A DNA stretch of 64,000 bases from positions 35,983-99,982 of the forward strand of contig NZ_PDUS01000003.1 of the NCBI RefSeq assembly GCF_002723455.1, in the 5' to 3' direction. A program made the position numbers and the translations under genes. Under the pieces are notes generated by a model that was not told where the DNA came from, made no database searches, and saw only the letters and a program-made list of their open reading frames with translations. Below are positions 1 through 9,130 of the stretch, in pieces (positions within the stretch are counted from its first letter, which is position 1; every line of letters begins with the position of its first letter). The stretch comes from Pseudoalteromonas sp. 3D05 (GTDB taxonomy: Bacteria; Pseudomonadota; Gammaproteobacteria; Enterobacterales; Alteromonadaceae).

Positions 1-33
1 AAATATATTTATTAGTCTCCAGAGTTCAGGTTA
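1..33. repeat. One end of an ~80-bp TIR element (cut by window edge)
   Basis: The first 33 bases end in CCAGAGTTCAGGTTA and contain AAATATATTTATTA. The same arrangement, reversed, forms the left end of the 80-bp inverted-repeat element at 45068-45147. This looks like the right end of another copy whose remainder lies before the window. Confidence 0.55.
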
Positions 34-57
34 CCTAGACTTTAAACGAGATAAATA

Positions 58-81
58 AAAAAGCGCCTTATGGCGCTTTTT
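58..81. terminator. Bidirectional Rho-independent terminator
   Basis: Perfect 10-bp stem AAAAAGCGCC / GGCGCTTTTT with a TTAT loop. The A-tract on one side and T-tract on the other let it work both ways. On the minus strand it would end transcription of the DUF3820 gene at 156-374. Confidence 0.8.
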
Positions 82-155
82 ACGGTTTAAACCAAAATCA
101 ACAAGTAGCAATTTAATAGACCGTCTTTAAATAAATAAGTTCATAATGTTGAGTG

Positions 156-374
156 TTATTTTTTGCTATCTAAAAGTGGCATGAGCATTTCTTCTAGCCC
201 ATTGAGTTTCACTTCATAAATCATAGCAAGTTGAGTACCCAGATGACCTTGGGGAAAGCCCTTTTGTTTGAACCAAACAAGATAGGGTTCGGGTAGTAAT
301 AGCAAGGGGCGGCCAGCGTATTTCCCAAAAGGCATTGTTGTATTGATGGCGGTCTTAAGTATTTTAGAGTCCAT
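156..374 (-). CDS. DUF3820 family small protein
   Basis: This 72-residue protein carries the MPFGKYAGRPLLLLPEPYLVWF signature region (residues 14-35) typical of DUF3820, a family often labelled putative quorum-sensing-regulated virulence factor without a proven biochemical role. It has no signal peptide or membrane segment, so it is probably cytoplasmic. The length is normal for the family. It starts at ATG 374 and is followed by a strong terminator at 58-81. The next gene upstream (504-785) has the same direction 129 bp away, so co-transcription is possible. Family membership is by recognition; function is unknown. Confidence 0.7.
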   Translation of the reverse strand: MDSKILKTAINTTMPFGKYAGRPLLLLPEPYLVWFKQKGFPQGHLGTQLAMIYEVKLNGLEEMLMPLLDSKK

Positions 375-503
375 TTAGGGATGCCGTAGAATGAAACAGG
401 TATGTGCTTTAGTTTACTACAAACACCAGGAGAGAGGGAAGAATAGGCTGTGACGGGCAAGAAACAGCCTATAAGATACGAGGGAGTAGGCCTCGTAGTT
501 TAC

Positions 504-785
504 TTAATGAATTTGGTACGATGATTTTTTTGTAAACCCAAGCTGTTTTAGTTGAATAATGATTGCAGGGTCGTCGATTCGCAGTGGAGTTTCACTTTCG
601 CGCAAAAAATGATCGCTAGGGACTTGGTACACATCAAGCATCTTATGGAATAACACATCGCGCATTGTCATCGCTGTCATTCCTTGATTTAAAATTTCGT
701 CTAGACGATTTTGAAGCTCAACTAGTTTTGGGCTTTGTAAATCATCAGCCACAGCTTGATGCTGTATAGTAAACTTATCTTTCAT
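504..785 (-). CDS. Conserved hypothetical protein, 93 aa
   Basis: I do not recognise this family. It is a soluble 93-residue protein with an amphipathic helical N-terminal half (residues 15-50) and a second helical segment around residues 70-85; there is no signal peptide, Cys cluster or membrane span. An AAAGGT ribosome binding site lies just before the ATG at 785, which supports a real gene. Its neighbours are the DUF3820 gene downstream and a 297-bp gene-free stretch upstream (786-1082) that holds only the antiporter terminator. Confidence 0.6.
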   Translation of the reverse strand: MKDKFTIQHQAVADDLQSPKLVELQNRLDEILNQGMTAMTMRDVLFHKMLDVYQVPSDHFLRESETPLRIDDPAIIIQLKQLGFTKKSSYQIH

Positions 786-1028
786 CTAAAACCTTTCATA
801 ATCACAAATAAATAGAAGCTTTCTAGCTTGCGCAAAACACTCACGGGCGAAAATTGTGTGTTAAAAATAGATACTTACAAATATTCAACGAATGCAGTTT
901 ACTCTGTTTTAGTTGGCAAATGCCAATTTCGATGTAAAGCTTTGTAAATGTAGTTGACGGTATTTAAGCTTGGAAAAACTCTTAGAATTGGTGTTTTATT
1001 ACTAAGTTAATGAATTAATGATGAAAAT

Positions 1029-1060
1029 GATTATCAGTACCCTTTTAGGCACTGATAATC
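1029..1060 (-). terminator. Terminator hairpin after the cation:proton antiporter
   Basis: GATTATCAGTACC (1029-1041) pairs with GGCACTGATAATC (1048-1060) to give a 13-bp stem with one G-U wobble and a 6-nt loop. It lies just past the stop of the minus-strand antiporter, followed on that strand by ATTTTCAT. I see nothing else between 786 and 1082. Confidence 0.7.
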
Positions 1061-1082
1061 GAAAAAGATAAAATATTTTACA

Positions 1083-2654
1083 TTAAGAAAATAGTTTTTG
1101 CTTTACATGTTCAGCAAAGCCACTACCTGCTTCCAAATAGAAGTTATAAGTAGAGTCAACACCCATATCTTCCAACTCTTTCTGTTGATCTGGGTAGTTA
1201 GCAATCGCTGTTACTTGACCTTTATATCCAGATGCTTTTAATTGCTCTAAAGCAAAAATGTTTTGCATATGCTTGGGCATTGCCAGCATGATCATTTCAA
1301 CACTTGAATGATTTACTCTTTGCCAAAAGTCAGGATCAGTTGCATCAGCTAGCAATGCTTTTCGGCCTCTTTTTATATGCTTGTCAACAACCTCAGGCTT
1401 TATGTCAACACCAGCAACAACGCCTGGGTGCGTCATATTGATGGTTTCGTATGCACCTGTTCCGATACGGCCCATACCAAAAATAACGATTTTAGTATCG
1501 TTGAGGTTCACAGGCAGTTCTTCTGCTAAGCGTGTTTGGCTTTCGAACTTTAACAACCAAGCCTCGATTTTAACGTAGATTTCGTTAGAACGCTTATTTA
1601 GTGGTGATGCAATAATAAAGGTAATTGAAACTGCGATTGCCATAACAGCTAACCATTCAGCGGTGATCAAGCCGCTTGTGGCTGCAACCATACAGACGAT
1701 TAAACCAAATTCGCTATAATTTGAAAGTGTAAAAGCACTGAGCAGTGAGGTGCGAGCACGAAGCTTAAACACGTTGGTTAGAACATAGTACAAAGAAACT
1801 TTTATTGGCAACACTAAAATAATTAATAGGGCTATAAAGAGGGAGTTTATTGTTAATTCTGCACCCAAGCCTATTGTTAAAAAGAAGCCTACCAATAAGA
1901 TTTCTTTTAAATTAAGTAAGGACTTTGCAAGCTCGCCTGCTTTTTTGTGTGGCGCGAATATCATACCAATGATCAGCGCACCTAAATCCCCTTTTAATCC
2001 TGCAAATTCAAACGCGTGATAGCCAACAACGAGAGCGAAGAAAAAGCCAAACAAAGGTAAAAGCTCGCCATGTTTCGAGCGGTTCAATATCCAAAACATC
2101 ACGGGGCGCATTAAAGGTAATAACGCAAATAACGCGATAGCCCAGGCATTGGGTGATTTACCGGTGCTAATTGCTAAAAATATAACGGCAAAGATATCCT
2201 GCATGACAAGTATGCCTATCGCAATCTTGCCGTGCAGGCTGGACATTTCGCCTCGCTCCTCAAGCACCTTTACAGCAAAAACAGTACTTGAAAAACTAAA
2301 AGCAAAACCAACTAATAAAGAACTTTGCCAACTAAGTTCTTTAAATAAAGGCAGTGCTAAATACCCCAGTAGCAGCATAAAGCCAGCAAAGAGTAAGCTA
2401 CTTAAAATAATGTGTATAGAAGCGGGTGCCCAAACTTGGGGTTTTATTAAGTTAGCGACACGTAACTTTAATCCAATACTGAATAGCAGAAGAGTTACAC
2501 CTAAGTTTGCGATTGAATTGAGAAGTTCGGTGGTTTTAAACCCTGAAAGGTTTAAGGCAAAACCTGCAATTAGAAAGCCGATCAATGGCGGAAGTTTAAG
2601 TTGGTAAACAACAAAACCGCAGACAAACGCTGCTGCAAAATAAATTAGTTCCAT
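1083..2654 (-). CDS. CPA2-family cation:proton antiporter with RCK/TrkA-N domain
   Basis: The first ~380 residues form about 12 membrane helices of the Na_H_exchanger/KefB type. A Rossmann-like TrkA-N domain follows, with the nucleotide-binding motif IVIFGMGRIGTGAY. The protein probably exchanges K+ or Na+ for H+ across the inner membrane under control of a bound nucleotide. It ends soon after TrkA-N, so there is no TrkA-C domain. The frame is open back to 2783, but those 43 residues are not family-like; ATG 2654 (MELIYFAAAFVCG) starts exactly at the first helix, giving 523 aa. Whether it is K+-specific cannot be told from sequence. Confidence 0.85.
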   Translation of the reverse strand: MELIYFAAAFVCGFVVYQLKLPPLIGFLIAGFALNLSGFKTTELLNSIANLGVTLLLFSIGLKLRVANLIKPQVWAPASIHIILSSLLFAGFMLLLGYLALPLFKELSWQSSLLVGFAFSFSSTVFAVKVLEERGEMSSLHGKIAIGILVMQDIFAVIFLAISTGKSPNAWAIALFALLPLMRPVMFWILNRSKHGELLPLFGFFFALVVGYHAFEFAGLKGDLGALIIGMIFAPHKKAGELAKSLLNLKEILLVGFFLTIGLGAELTINSLFIALLIILVLPIKVSLYYVLTNVFKLRARTSLLSAFTLSNYSEFGLIVCMVAATSGLITAEWLAVMAIAVSITFIIASPLNKRSNEIYVKIEAWLLKFESQTRLAEELPVNLNDTKIVIFGMGRIGTGAYETINMTHPGVVAGVDIKPEVVDKHIKRGRKALLADATDPDFWQRVNHSSVEMIMLAMPKHMQNIFALEQLKASGYKGQVTAIANYPDQQKELEDMGVDSTYNFYLEAGSGFAEHVKQKLFS

Positions 2655-2911
2655 AATACTTAATATGACTTCATTTGTTTTTACAGTGTAGCGAAATCTC
2701 AGTGTTTTTGAAATAAATAGTATGACTAATGAAGATACACTTGAACTATCTATAATTCGTATGAAAAACATGCAATAGTGCATTGTTTAATGTAAAAACT
2801 GATTAAATAGCTATTTTTTCGCTGACATCAGCTTTTAAATATGGTTAAGATGCAGTAACAAAGGATTTTAGGTGTAGTTGTATTAAGACGGCTATGCTTA
2901 AGGAGAAATAG

Positions 2912-3655
2912 ATGTTTAAAAAAATTCTTGCATCAGTCGGTATTGGTGCAGCAAAAGTTGATACTATTTTAGAAACCGAGCACCTTCAGCCTGGGCAAAA
3001 GTTTAATGCTCAAATTGTAATCACAGCAGGTGACGTAAGCCAAGAAATATCTGGGCTCGATTTAGCCTTGATGACGCGGGTAAAAGTAGAAGGTGAAGAG
3101 GGCAGTTATTTCACAAATCACGTAATAGATAAGTGGCGGATCACTGACATTGGCACAATAGAGCCAGGACAAGAAAAACATATTCCTTTTGAAGCTCGCC
3201 TACATTCAGAAACGCCGATAACAGAAATTAATGCCGGGTATAACCAATCGCACGTTTGGCTTGAGACAGGATTAGACATTGATCTGGCACTTGATCCAAG
3301 TGATAAAGATCACCTGCATATTTACCCTAATGATGCAGTTAATACCTTCATGCAGGCAATGGATAATCTCGGTTTTAGCTTAGTCAAAGCAGATGTAGAA
3401 AAAGGGTATTTGCGTGCTACAACATTTAGCTCAGTATCTGGTTGTTATCAAGAGCTTGAATATAAACCAAATAGCCGCAGTTTATTTGGTTTGCAAGAGA
3501 TTGAGTTGTCGTTTGTCCCTGAGGCTCATAAGACGCATGTATTGATTGAACTTGATAGAGCGTTTCGTGGTGATGGTTACGTAGATTTAACCATTGAACA
3601 TGACCATGTTAATTTATCCCAATTGTGTGATCAGCTTGAACGATTATTTGCATAG
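2912..3655 (+). CDS. Spo0M-like (sporulation-control) family protein
   Basis: This 247-aa cytoplasmic protein begins with MFKKILASVGIGAAKVDTIL and shows the two-lobed arrestin-like beta-sandwich pattern of the SpoOM family (residues 1-130 and 135-247). In Bacillus, Spo0M affects sporulation; in non-sporulating gammaproteobacteria the role is unknown, so the name is only a family label. An AAGGAG site precedes ATG 2912. It is a single-gene unit, divergent from the antiporter and closed by the hairpin at 3678-3704. Confidence 0.8.
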   Translation: MFKKILASVGIGAAKVDTILETEHLQPGQKFNAQIVITAGDVSQEISGLDLALMTRVKVEGEEGSYFTNHVIDKWRITDIGTIEPGQEKHIPFEARLHSETPITEINAGYNQSHVWLETGLDIDLALDPSDKDHLHIYPNDAVNTFMQAMDNLGFSLVKADVEKGYLRATTFSSVSGCYQELEYKPNSRSLFGLQEIELSFVPEAHKTHVLIELDRAFRGDGYVDLTIEHDHVNLSQLCDQLERLFA

Positions 3656-3677
3656 ACTTACATTTATCTCGTTTAAT

Positions 3678-3704
3678 AGCCCAGCATTGTCTGGGCTTTT
3701 TTAT
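3678..3704 (+). terminator. Rho-independent terminator after the Spo0M-like gene
   Basis: AGCCCAG / CTGGGCT stem with CATTGT loop followed by a run of T. It lies only 10 bp before the next gene, so the ElaA-like gene may depend on read-through or on a promoter inside the upstream gene. Confidence 0.8.
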
Positions 3705-3714
3705 TAGGATTGTT

Positions 3715-4167
3715 ATGAATTTAATAACCAAGTCATTTTCAGAATTGACAACAAAAGAATTATTTCTGATTGCAAAAGGGCGTGTCGATGTTTTTGTTGT
3801 AGAACAAGCTTGCGCATACCCAGAGCTAGATAACGTAGATTGCAATAGCACCACAGAGCACCTTTATTGGCTTACTGACGAACACCTTGGCGCATATGCT
3901 CGATGTTACTTAAAAGATGATAAGTACAGTGCAATAGGGCGCGTGCTGATTAGTAAAGAGCATCGTGGCAACGGGTTTGCACACGAGTTGGTAACACAAG
4001 CAATCGAAAGGTGCTTTAAATTATGGCCCAGCAGAGAGATATATATTGGTGCCCAAACCTACTTGTTAGGTTTTTATCAAGCCCTTGGCTTTACAGCTAT
4101 AAAGCAGCCGTACTTAGAAGATGGTATAGAGCATCAAGATATGATTTTAAAGCGCCCAATAAGTTAA
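3715..4167 (+). CDS. ElaA-like GNAT acetyltransferase
   Basis: This 150-aa protein has the ElaA pattern: an N-terminal segment RVDVFVVEQACAYPELDNVD and a GNAT acetyl-CoA loop in RVLISKEHRGNGFAHELV (about residues 82-100). The ending GFYQALGFTAIKQPYLEDGIEHQDM is diagnostic of the ElaA group. It presumably acetylates an amine on an unknown small molecule or protein in the cytoplasm. AGGA precedes ATG 3715. Its stop codon lies inside the shared terminator with the convergent transporter gene. Confidence 0.85.
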   Translation: MNLITKSFSELTTKELFLIAKGRVDVFVVEQACAYPELDNVDCNSTTEHLYWLTDEHLGAYARCYLKDDKYSAIGRVLISKEHRGNGFAHELVTQAIERCFKLWPSREIYIGAQTYLLGFYQALGFTAIKQPYLEDGIEHQDMILKRPIS

Positions 4168-4176
4168 TGGGCGCTT
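4150..4176. terminator. Shared hairpin between convergent genes
   Basis: AAGCGCCCA (4150-4158) pairs with TGGGCGCTT (4168-4176). The loop contains the stop codon of the ElaA-like gene. The stem is perfect but the T-tracts are short, so termination strength is uncertain. Confidence 0.6.
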
Positions 4177-4191
4177 GTTAATAGGTGTAAA

Positions 4192-5544
4192 TTAACCAAA
4201 AATTGAATTGATGAACACTAATGAAATGGCAAGTGGGCAAATAAACTTAATGTACCAAGGCCATATCTTCCAAAATACACTGTTAGCCACATCGGGACAC
4301 CCTTGCTTTATCTCCTCAAGTAATGAGTTTCTATACCAAATCCAGCCGACAAATAAGCAACACATAAGTCCTAACAAAGGTTGCCCAAACTTAGTGGTGA
4401 TGGTGATGACGAGGCCAAATAACGTATCAAAGTAAATGACGATAGTGGAACTTACCAAAGTTATAATAGCGCCAATCAACCAAGTAGCCTTGATTCTGTC
4501 GAGGGAGAATCGTTCTACTGCATACGAAACAGGGGCTTCTAACATAGAAATTGACGATGTTAATGCGGCGATACTCATTAGGGCAAAGAATGCAAAGCCA
4601 ACAAATAAACCGATAGTACCCATACCATCAAAGAGAGCTGGCAGAACTTGAAAAACTAAAGTGTCTTCGGAGAGCAGCTCGCCTTGTGCACTAAAAATTT
4701 CAACACCTTGGGCTTGCGCTACATACATAGCTGGAATGATTAAAAGGCCTGCCACAAAAGCAATAAATACATCAATCAAAGTGACATAAGCACCGAGTGA
4801 AACAAGGTTTTCTTTTTTGCTAATATATGAGCCATAAATGATCATAACACTGGTGCCAAGCGACAAGGAGAAAAATGCTTGGCCAAGTGCGTTTACCAGC
4901 AACTCGGGGTTTAAAATTGAACCAAAATCAGGAACTAAATATGCCTTGAGGCCTGTCATAGCGCCTTCTTGCATCATTACATAAATGATGAGTGCAAATA
5001 GAATTGACAGAAGAGCAGGCATTAAACGTTTAGACCACTTCTCAATGCCGTTCTCCACACCTCGGCTGATAATCGCCACGGTTAAAATAATAAAACCTGC
5101 CGTAAACAATAAATTTCTTGATAAAGATTGTTCACTTAGCCAATTAGTAACTGATTGATTTGAGGTTAATGTGGCAATCGGTTCTAAGGTCGCGCTTATC
5201 ATCCAACCTGCAACAATTGCGTAAAAGCTTAAAATTAGCCCGGCACAAATAATGCCACCAAAGCCCACTATAAAAGCAAATTGCTTTTGTGATTTTGTAT
5301 TGGATATTTTGCGCAGTGATGAAACTGCATTAGCTTGACCATGGCGGCCAATTGTTAATTCTGCCATTAGAGCAGGGTAAGCTAAACAAAAAGCAAGAAT
5401 CAAGTAGGCAACTAAAAATGCTGCGCCGCCATTGCTGGCTGTTTGAGTGGGAAAGCCCCAAATATTACCTAACCCAACCGCTGAGCCTGCGGCGGCCATA
5501 ATGAATCCAAAACGGGAGCTAAACTCCCCTCTAACTGCGCTCAT
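4192..5544 (-). CDS. Sodium-dependent transporter, NSS/SNF family
   Basis: This ~450-aa inner-membrane protein has about 11-12 helices and the NSS Na+/substrate-binding start FSSRFGFIMAAAGSAVGLGNIWGFP in helix 1, as in LeuT-type symporters of amino acids or other small amines. The substrate cannot be assigned. The longest reading begins at a TTG (5583), but ATG 5544 (MSAVRGEFSSRFG) fits the family start and has GAGAAG upstream. It stands alone, convergent with the ElaA-like gene. Confidence 0.88.
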   Translation of the reverse strand: MSAVRGEFSSRFGFIMAAAGSAVGLGNIWGFPTQTASNGGAAFLVAYLILAFCLAYPALMAELTIGRHGQANAVSSLRKISNTKSQKQFAFIVGFGGIICAGLILSFYAIVAGWMISATLEPIATLTSNQSVTNWLSEQSLSRNLLFTAGFIILTVAIISRGVENGIEKWSKRLMPALLSILFALIIYVMMQEGAMTGLKAYLVPDFGSILNPELLVNALGQAFFSLSLGTSVMIIYGSYISKKENLVSLGAYVTLIDVFIAFVAGLLIIPAMYVAQAQGVEIFSAQGELLSEDTLVFQVLPALFDGMGTIGLFVGFAFFALMSIAALTSSISMLEAPVSYAVERFSLDRIKATWLIGAIITLVSSTIVIYFDTLFGLVITITTKFGQPLLGLMCCLFVGWIWYRNSLLEEIKQGCPDVANSVFWKIWPWYIKFICPLAISLVFINSIFG

Positions 5545-5757
5545 AATTATTATTACTTCTCTATTTTTTAACGGCGATGACAATCTACTTTATATGCATA
5601 TAAATAAAAAGCACTTATTGTTCTATATCAATATAGTGGGATGTTGATTGTCTATTTTTAATACTTTTTTATACAAGTAAAGTGGCGTTTTTTTTTTAAC
5701 CCATTGAATACTAGTATAAAACTAGTTCGCTGGCATATGTAAACTGTAACAGAATAG

Positions 5758-7050
5758 TTACATTTTATTTGTGTTATGGATTTTCAATGTAAAACAAGCC
5801 CCTTTTAGCTGTTTACTGCGACTCACCGTCACTGAACCGTGGTGCCAGTCAGCTACTTTTGCAACAATCGCTAAGCCTAAACCATAACTTTGCGCTTCTC
5901 TATTTCGGTGATTTTGTTCCTGAAAAAACGGAGTAAATACTTTGTGCCAGTTATGTTCTTCTATTCCAGGGCCATCATCTTCGACAGTAATAACCACTGT
6001 GTGTGTCATTTTTTTAGCGCTAATTACTATATGGTCGCTTGCAAAGTCACATGCATTACTCAATAAGTTGGAAATTGCGCGGGCGAGCCAATGAAGATCT
6101 GCATAAACGCTAATATCATCACAATTTAATTCAACATCAATGTTATGTTTGGCTATCTTAGGCTCCAGCTGAGCAATAACGGTTTTTAAGTAATCGTTTA
6201 ATTCTGTGTGAGCGTAATTAAGTTGCGTGGCTTTTTGTTCTAATGTCGCAAATGCCAAGTAGCTTTTTAGCATAGATTCCATCTGGTCTAAGTCAGATTC
6301 CATTCGTGTTAGATAGTGCAACCTTTTTTGTTCGTCATCACAGTCTAACGTAGCATCTAAGCCAAATCGTAGACAGGCAATTGGTGTGCGAATATCATGA
6401 GATAAACTTGATGCCATTAATTTATTTTCATCGAGTAACTTTTCTATTTGACTGGCCATTCGGTTAAAAGTGAGCTCAACATCTTTAATATAAGTAAAAT
6501 ATGAAACCTTGATACGTGCTTGTAAATTACCACTTGCAAACTGTTTTGCAGCCTCATTTACAACCCCTAAACGTTTGGCTAGTGGGGCAATAATAAAGCC
6601 CATAAATACACATAAGCCTGCATAAAATAATAAGGTAAGTAACATATCATTTTGCTGTATTTGCTCGATTGTTTTTTCTAATCGTAGCTTTAAATGAAAC
6701 GGTGCTAACTGATTGTTGCTATACAGCAAGTAAAACCCTTGTTGATCTTCGAGTATTAATCCTCCTGTTTTATTCATCTGCTGAAGTAATGAATTCGGCA
6801 ATGCTAGTGTCTCTGTTGCTCGATAAGTAAGGGGTAACTCAAATTGCGAAGCTAGTTGCTGCGTATATTGACTGCGTTCAGCAGGAGGGAGCTGCAATAG
6901 TTGTTGACTGAAACCCATTAAGAGTTTGCTTTGCAGAGAAAACTCATCTTGCGGAGAATGGGTTTGTTGACTAAAGGCATCGATTAACCAACCAAGCACA
7001 ACGATTGACAAAAGAGCACTTCCTAGCAGTGAAAGATAAAACTTCTTCAT
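5758..7050 (-). CDS. Sensor histidine kinase, RstB-like
   Basis: This 430-aa inner-membrane kinase has helix 1 (about residues 5-25), a ~110-residue periplasmic sensor, helix 2 (137-156), and a HAMP linker. The HisKA box SLSHDIRTPIACLRFG follows with His218 as phospho-acceptor, then a HATPase_c domain with N-box NLLSNAC and G-boxes EDDGPGIEEH and YGLGLAI. It sits last in the operon mipA-DUF3019-regulator-kinase, 31 bp after the regulator, and so should phosphorylate that regulator. The resemblance to RstB comes from domain layout and gene context; the stimulus is not known. Confidence 0.88.
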   Translation of the reverse strand: MKKFYLSLLGSALLSIVVLGWLIDAFSQQTHSPQDEFSLQSKLLMGFSQQLLQLPPAERSQYTQQLASQFELPLTYRATETLALPNSLLQQMNKTGGLILEDQQGFYLLYSNNQLAPFHLKLRLEKTIEQIQQNDMLLTLLFYAGLCVFMGFIIAPLAKRLGVVNEAAKQFASGNLQARIKVSYFTYIKDVELTFNRMASQIEKLLDENKLMASSLSHDIRTPIACLRFGLDATLDCDDEQKRLHYLTRMESDLDQMESMLKSYLAFATLEQKATQLNYAHTELNDYLKTVIAQLEPKIAKHNIDVELNCDDISVYADLHWLARAISNLLSNACDFASDHIVISAKKMTHTVVITVEDDGPGIEEHNWHKVFTPFFQEQNHRNREAQSYGLGLAIVAKVADWHHGSVTVSRSKQLKGACFTLKIHNTNKM

Positions 7051-7081
7051 TGATATCTACTACTATAAAGGTGTGATTTGA

Positions 7082-7786
7082 CTACCATGCGCTTGCAACC
7101 AGTAAATAACCTTTACCCCAAATTGTTTTAATTTTTTCAGGGTGTTGCGGATCGTCATTAAACTTTTTACGTAATGCTGATATAAGCACATCTACGCTGC
7201 GGTCAAGGCCATCATATTCTCGCCCTTTAGTGGCTTTAAATACGGCGTCGCGCGACACGACTTGTCCGGCGTTTGATGCTAAATAACTCAGTAGCAGATA
7301 TTCCGCGCTGGAAATTGATTGTTCTATATTATTAATAAAAACATTGCGTGATTGCGTGTCAATTTTTAGTGCGCCAACTTCGATAAGAGTTGAATCATTT
7401 TTTTGTTCTATATTGTCATGACTCATGCGTAGAGCCGCTTTAATTCGTGCCAATAGTGCTCTGGGCCTAACAGGTTTTGTTATGTAATCACTGGCACCGA
7501 CTTCAAGCCCAATAACTTCATCCATTTCCTCATCACGAGCTGTAAGCATAATAATTGGCTTGTTATAAAACTGCCTAAGTTCACGACAGACGCTAATGCC
7601 GTCTTGTCCTGGCAGCATAATATCAAGCAGAATTAAATCAGGTGAGAATTGTTTAACTTGTTCGACAACAAGATTTCCTCGGGAGCAAATTTGCGTCGTG
7701 TAACCTTGTTCAATCAAATACTCTGCGACCCATTGAGCAAGTGAGGTGTCATCTTCAACCAGTAAAATAGTGCCGTAATTATCCAT
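7082..7786 (-). CDS. OmpR/PhoB-family response regulator, RstA-like
   Basis: This 234-aa cytoplasmic regulator has a receiver domain (residues 6-118) with acidic pocket Glu11-Asp12-Asp13, phospho-acceptor Asp55, Thr82 and Lys104. A winged-helix DNA-binding domain follows (about 135-230, ending IKTIWGKGYLLV). It is the partner of the kinase encoded next. Only 12 bp separate it from the DUF3019 gene, so the four genes 9038-5758 very probably form one transcript and may be autoregulated. Direct target sites are not visible. Confidence 0.9.
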   Translation of the reverse strand: MDNYGTILLVEDDTSLAQWVAEYLIEQGYTTQICSRGNLVVEQVKQFSPDLILLDIMLPGQDGISVCRELRQFYNKPIIMLTARDEEMDEVIGLEVGASDYITKPVRPRALLARIKAALRMSHDNIEQKNDSTLIEVGALKIDTQSRNVFINNIEQSISSAEYLLLSYLASNAGQVVSRDAVFKATKGREYDGLDRSVDVLISALRKKFNDDPQHPEKIKTIWGKGYLLVASAW

Positions 7787-7798
7787 AGTCTTCTCTTT

Positions 7799-8191
7799 TT
7801 AAAACAATCGCCAGCGACGTTTCTTCTGGCGGTTTTGATAAACCCATTGTAATTGAACGTGTGTTTTAGCAATGATTTTGCCGCTATCACTGTTGATTAG
7901 CTCAAATGCAATTGTTTCGACTGAATCAAAAGCATAATCAAACTGCCCTGATTTTTGTCTGAGCCAGCATTGCATAATGTGCTTTGAAGTAGCGTCCCTA
8001 AGGCAATAATTACCAATCTCAGGGCGTTGCCAATTGATCTCGATGTCAGCATAGCAATTTCGCCCTTCACGCAATGCTACACAGGTGTCAGGTATTGCAA
8101 CAAAATCACTCTGATCAATTTGTTCAGCACTTACCGTTAAAGGTTTGGTGCTTAGTAAACATAAGGCAAGAGTTAATGTTTTAGAATACAT
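7799..8191 (-). CDS. DUF3019 domain secreted protein
   Basis: This 130-aa protein has a signal peptide (MYSKTLTLALCLLSTKPLTVSA) followed by a DUF3019 domain. Four conserved-looking Cys residues occur in CVALREGRNC and in the pair around YCLRD and QCWLRQ, suggesting disulfide bonds in the periplasm. It ends in a basic tail (RQKKRRWRLF). It overlaps the mipA-like gene by 11 bp and is followed by the regulator gene, so it belongs to the same operon. DUF3019 proteins are seen repeatedly beside RstAB-type systems in Shewanella and Pseudoalteromonas; their function is undescribed as far as I know. A periplasmic role in signal input is inference only. Confidence 0.8.
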   Translation of the reverse strand: MYSKTLTLALCLLSTKPLTVSAEQIDQSDFVAIPDTCVALREGRNCYADIEINWQRPEIGNYCLRDATSKHIMQCWLRQKSGQFDYAFDSVETIAFELINSDSGKIIAKTHVQLQWVYQNRQKKRRWRLF

Positions 8192-9038
8192 ATCGCACGC
8201 CTACCATGGCTTTGTGTTGATAGCCTTGTGAAACGATAGGGCTATTTGATATTTCATTTGTGAACCACGTTGACAATACACCTGTTAAAAATACCCAGTG
8301 TCTATTTAAGGGGTACTCTGCGTGAAATTCAAAAATTACGCTGCCAGAAGTGCCCGTTTCATAAATAGGCCTTGTTGGTTTTGACTCTTCTGGCGAAATA
8401 CCAAAATAATAGTTTGTAAAATCATCCGAATACGCACTAAAACCAACACCAGAACGGAATTCCCAATTTTTCCAGGGGAGTATGTGACTAAAAAAAGTGT
8501 TTATTACCCAGCTATTATGTGAACTAGAAATGTCGTGAAGATATTCAACAGAAATTTGAGAGTTTTGAAAACGACGTGTTAAACGCAATCCGGTATTAAA
8601 GTCATATTTGCGGCTTAGAATTCCTTCCAACTCGTCAATTGTGCCTGTGTTGTAAAAGTCTAAGCCTGTCTCATCAAATCCAGCTTGAACATTAGTACCA
8701 AGAATATCCAGCTCCCAGTCATATCGTTCAATTAAACTATAACCAATGATGACGCCACCACTAAGTTGGCTGTGGTCAATATCGAGGTAGAAGCGGTCGT
8801 AAGAGATAGCTAAGTTAAGATCAAGTTCTAAACCATCATTATAAGAGTCCATTCCAACAAGGTAGGAATCTTCAATATAATAACCGGCTCCAGCACTCCA
8901 GTCCCAAGCAAACCCATTCGTGGGTTTTAAAGTGTTATCGGCGTAATATCGGTTACTTGCAAAGCTTACATCGCTCCAAAAACACATAACTAATAATATA
9001 CAAATTAAAGTACGTGTTTTATTTAAAATTTGCAGCAT
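8181..9038 (-). CDS. MipA/OmpV family outer-membrane protein
   Basis: This 285-aa protein has an N-terminal signal peptide (about residues 1-27). A beta-barrel pattern follows, with alternating aromatic strands and a C-terminal phenylalanine (VGVRYVF), as in the MipA/OmpV family of scaffold or porin-like proteins. It is the first gene of the operon with DUF3019 and the RstAB-like pair and overlaps the DUF3019 gene by 11 bp. The family has been tied to murein synthesis complexes and to antibiotic or osmotic responses; which applies here is unknown. Confidence 0.85.
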   Translation of the reverse strand: MLQILNKTRTLICILLVMCFWSDVSFASNRYYADNTLKPTNGFAWDWSAGAGYYIEDSYLVGMDSYNDGLELDLNLAISYDRFYLDIDHSQLSGGVIIGYSLIERYDWELDILGTNVQAGFDETGLDFYNTGTIDELEGILSRKYDFNTGLRLTRRFQNSQISVEYLHDISSSHNSWVINTFFSHILPWKNWEFRSGVGFSAYSDDFTNYYFGISPEESKPTRPIYETGTSGSVIFEFHAEYPLNRHWVFLTGVLSTWFTNEISNSPIVSQGYQHKAMVGVRYVF

Positions 9039-9130
9039 TGCTTTCCCTGTAACTAAGGTTGAGTAAGTAAGTGTATTATATTGTCAAAGAATGCCTTTTT
9101 TCTGTAAAAAAATGTAGCAAATAATTTTAC

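Noticed and set aside
1029..1060. Fur box
   Set aside because: The GATTATCAGT repeats are separated by a spacer that forms a hairpin loop and lie after a stop codon; terminator is the better reading.
2149..2607. Long plus-strand frame opposite the antiporter
   Set aside because: It is the shadow of a well-supported membrane protein gene and has no ribosome binding site or family resemblance.
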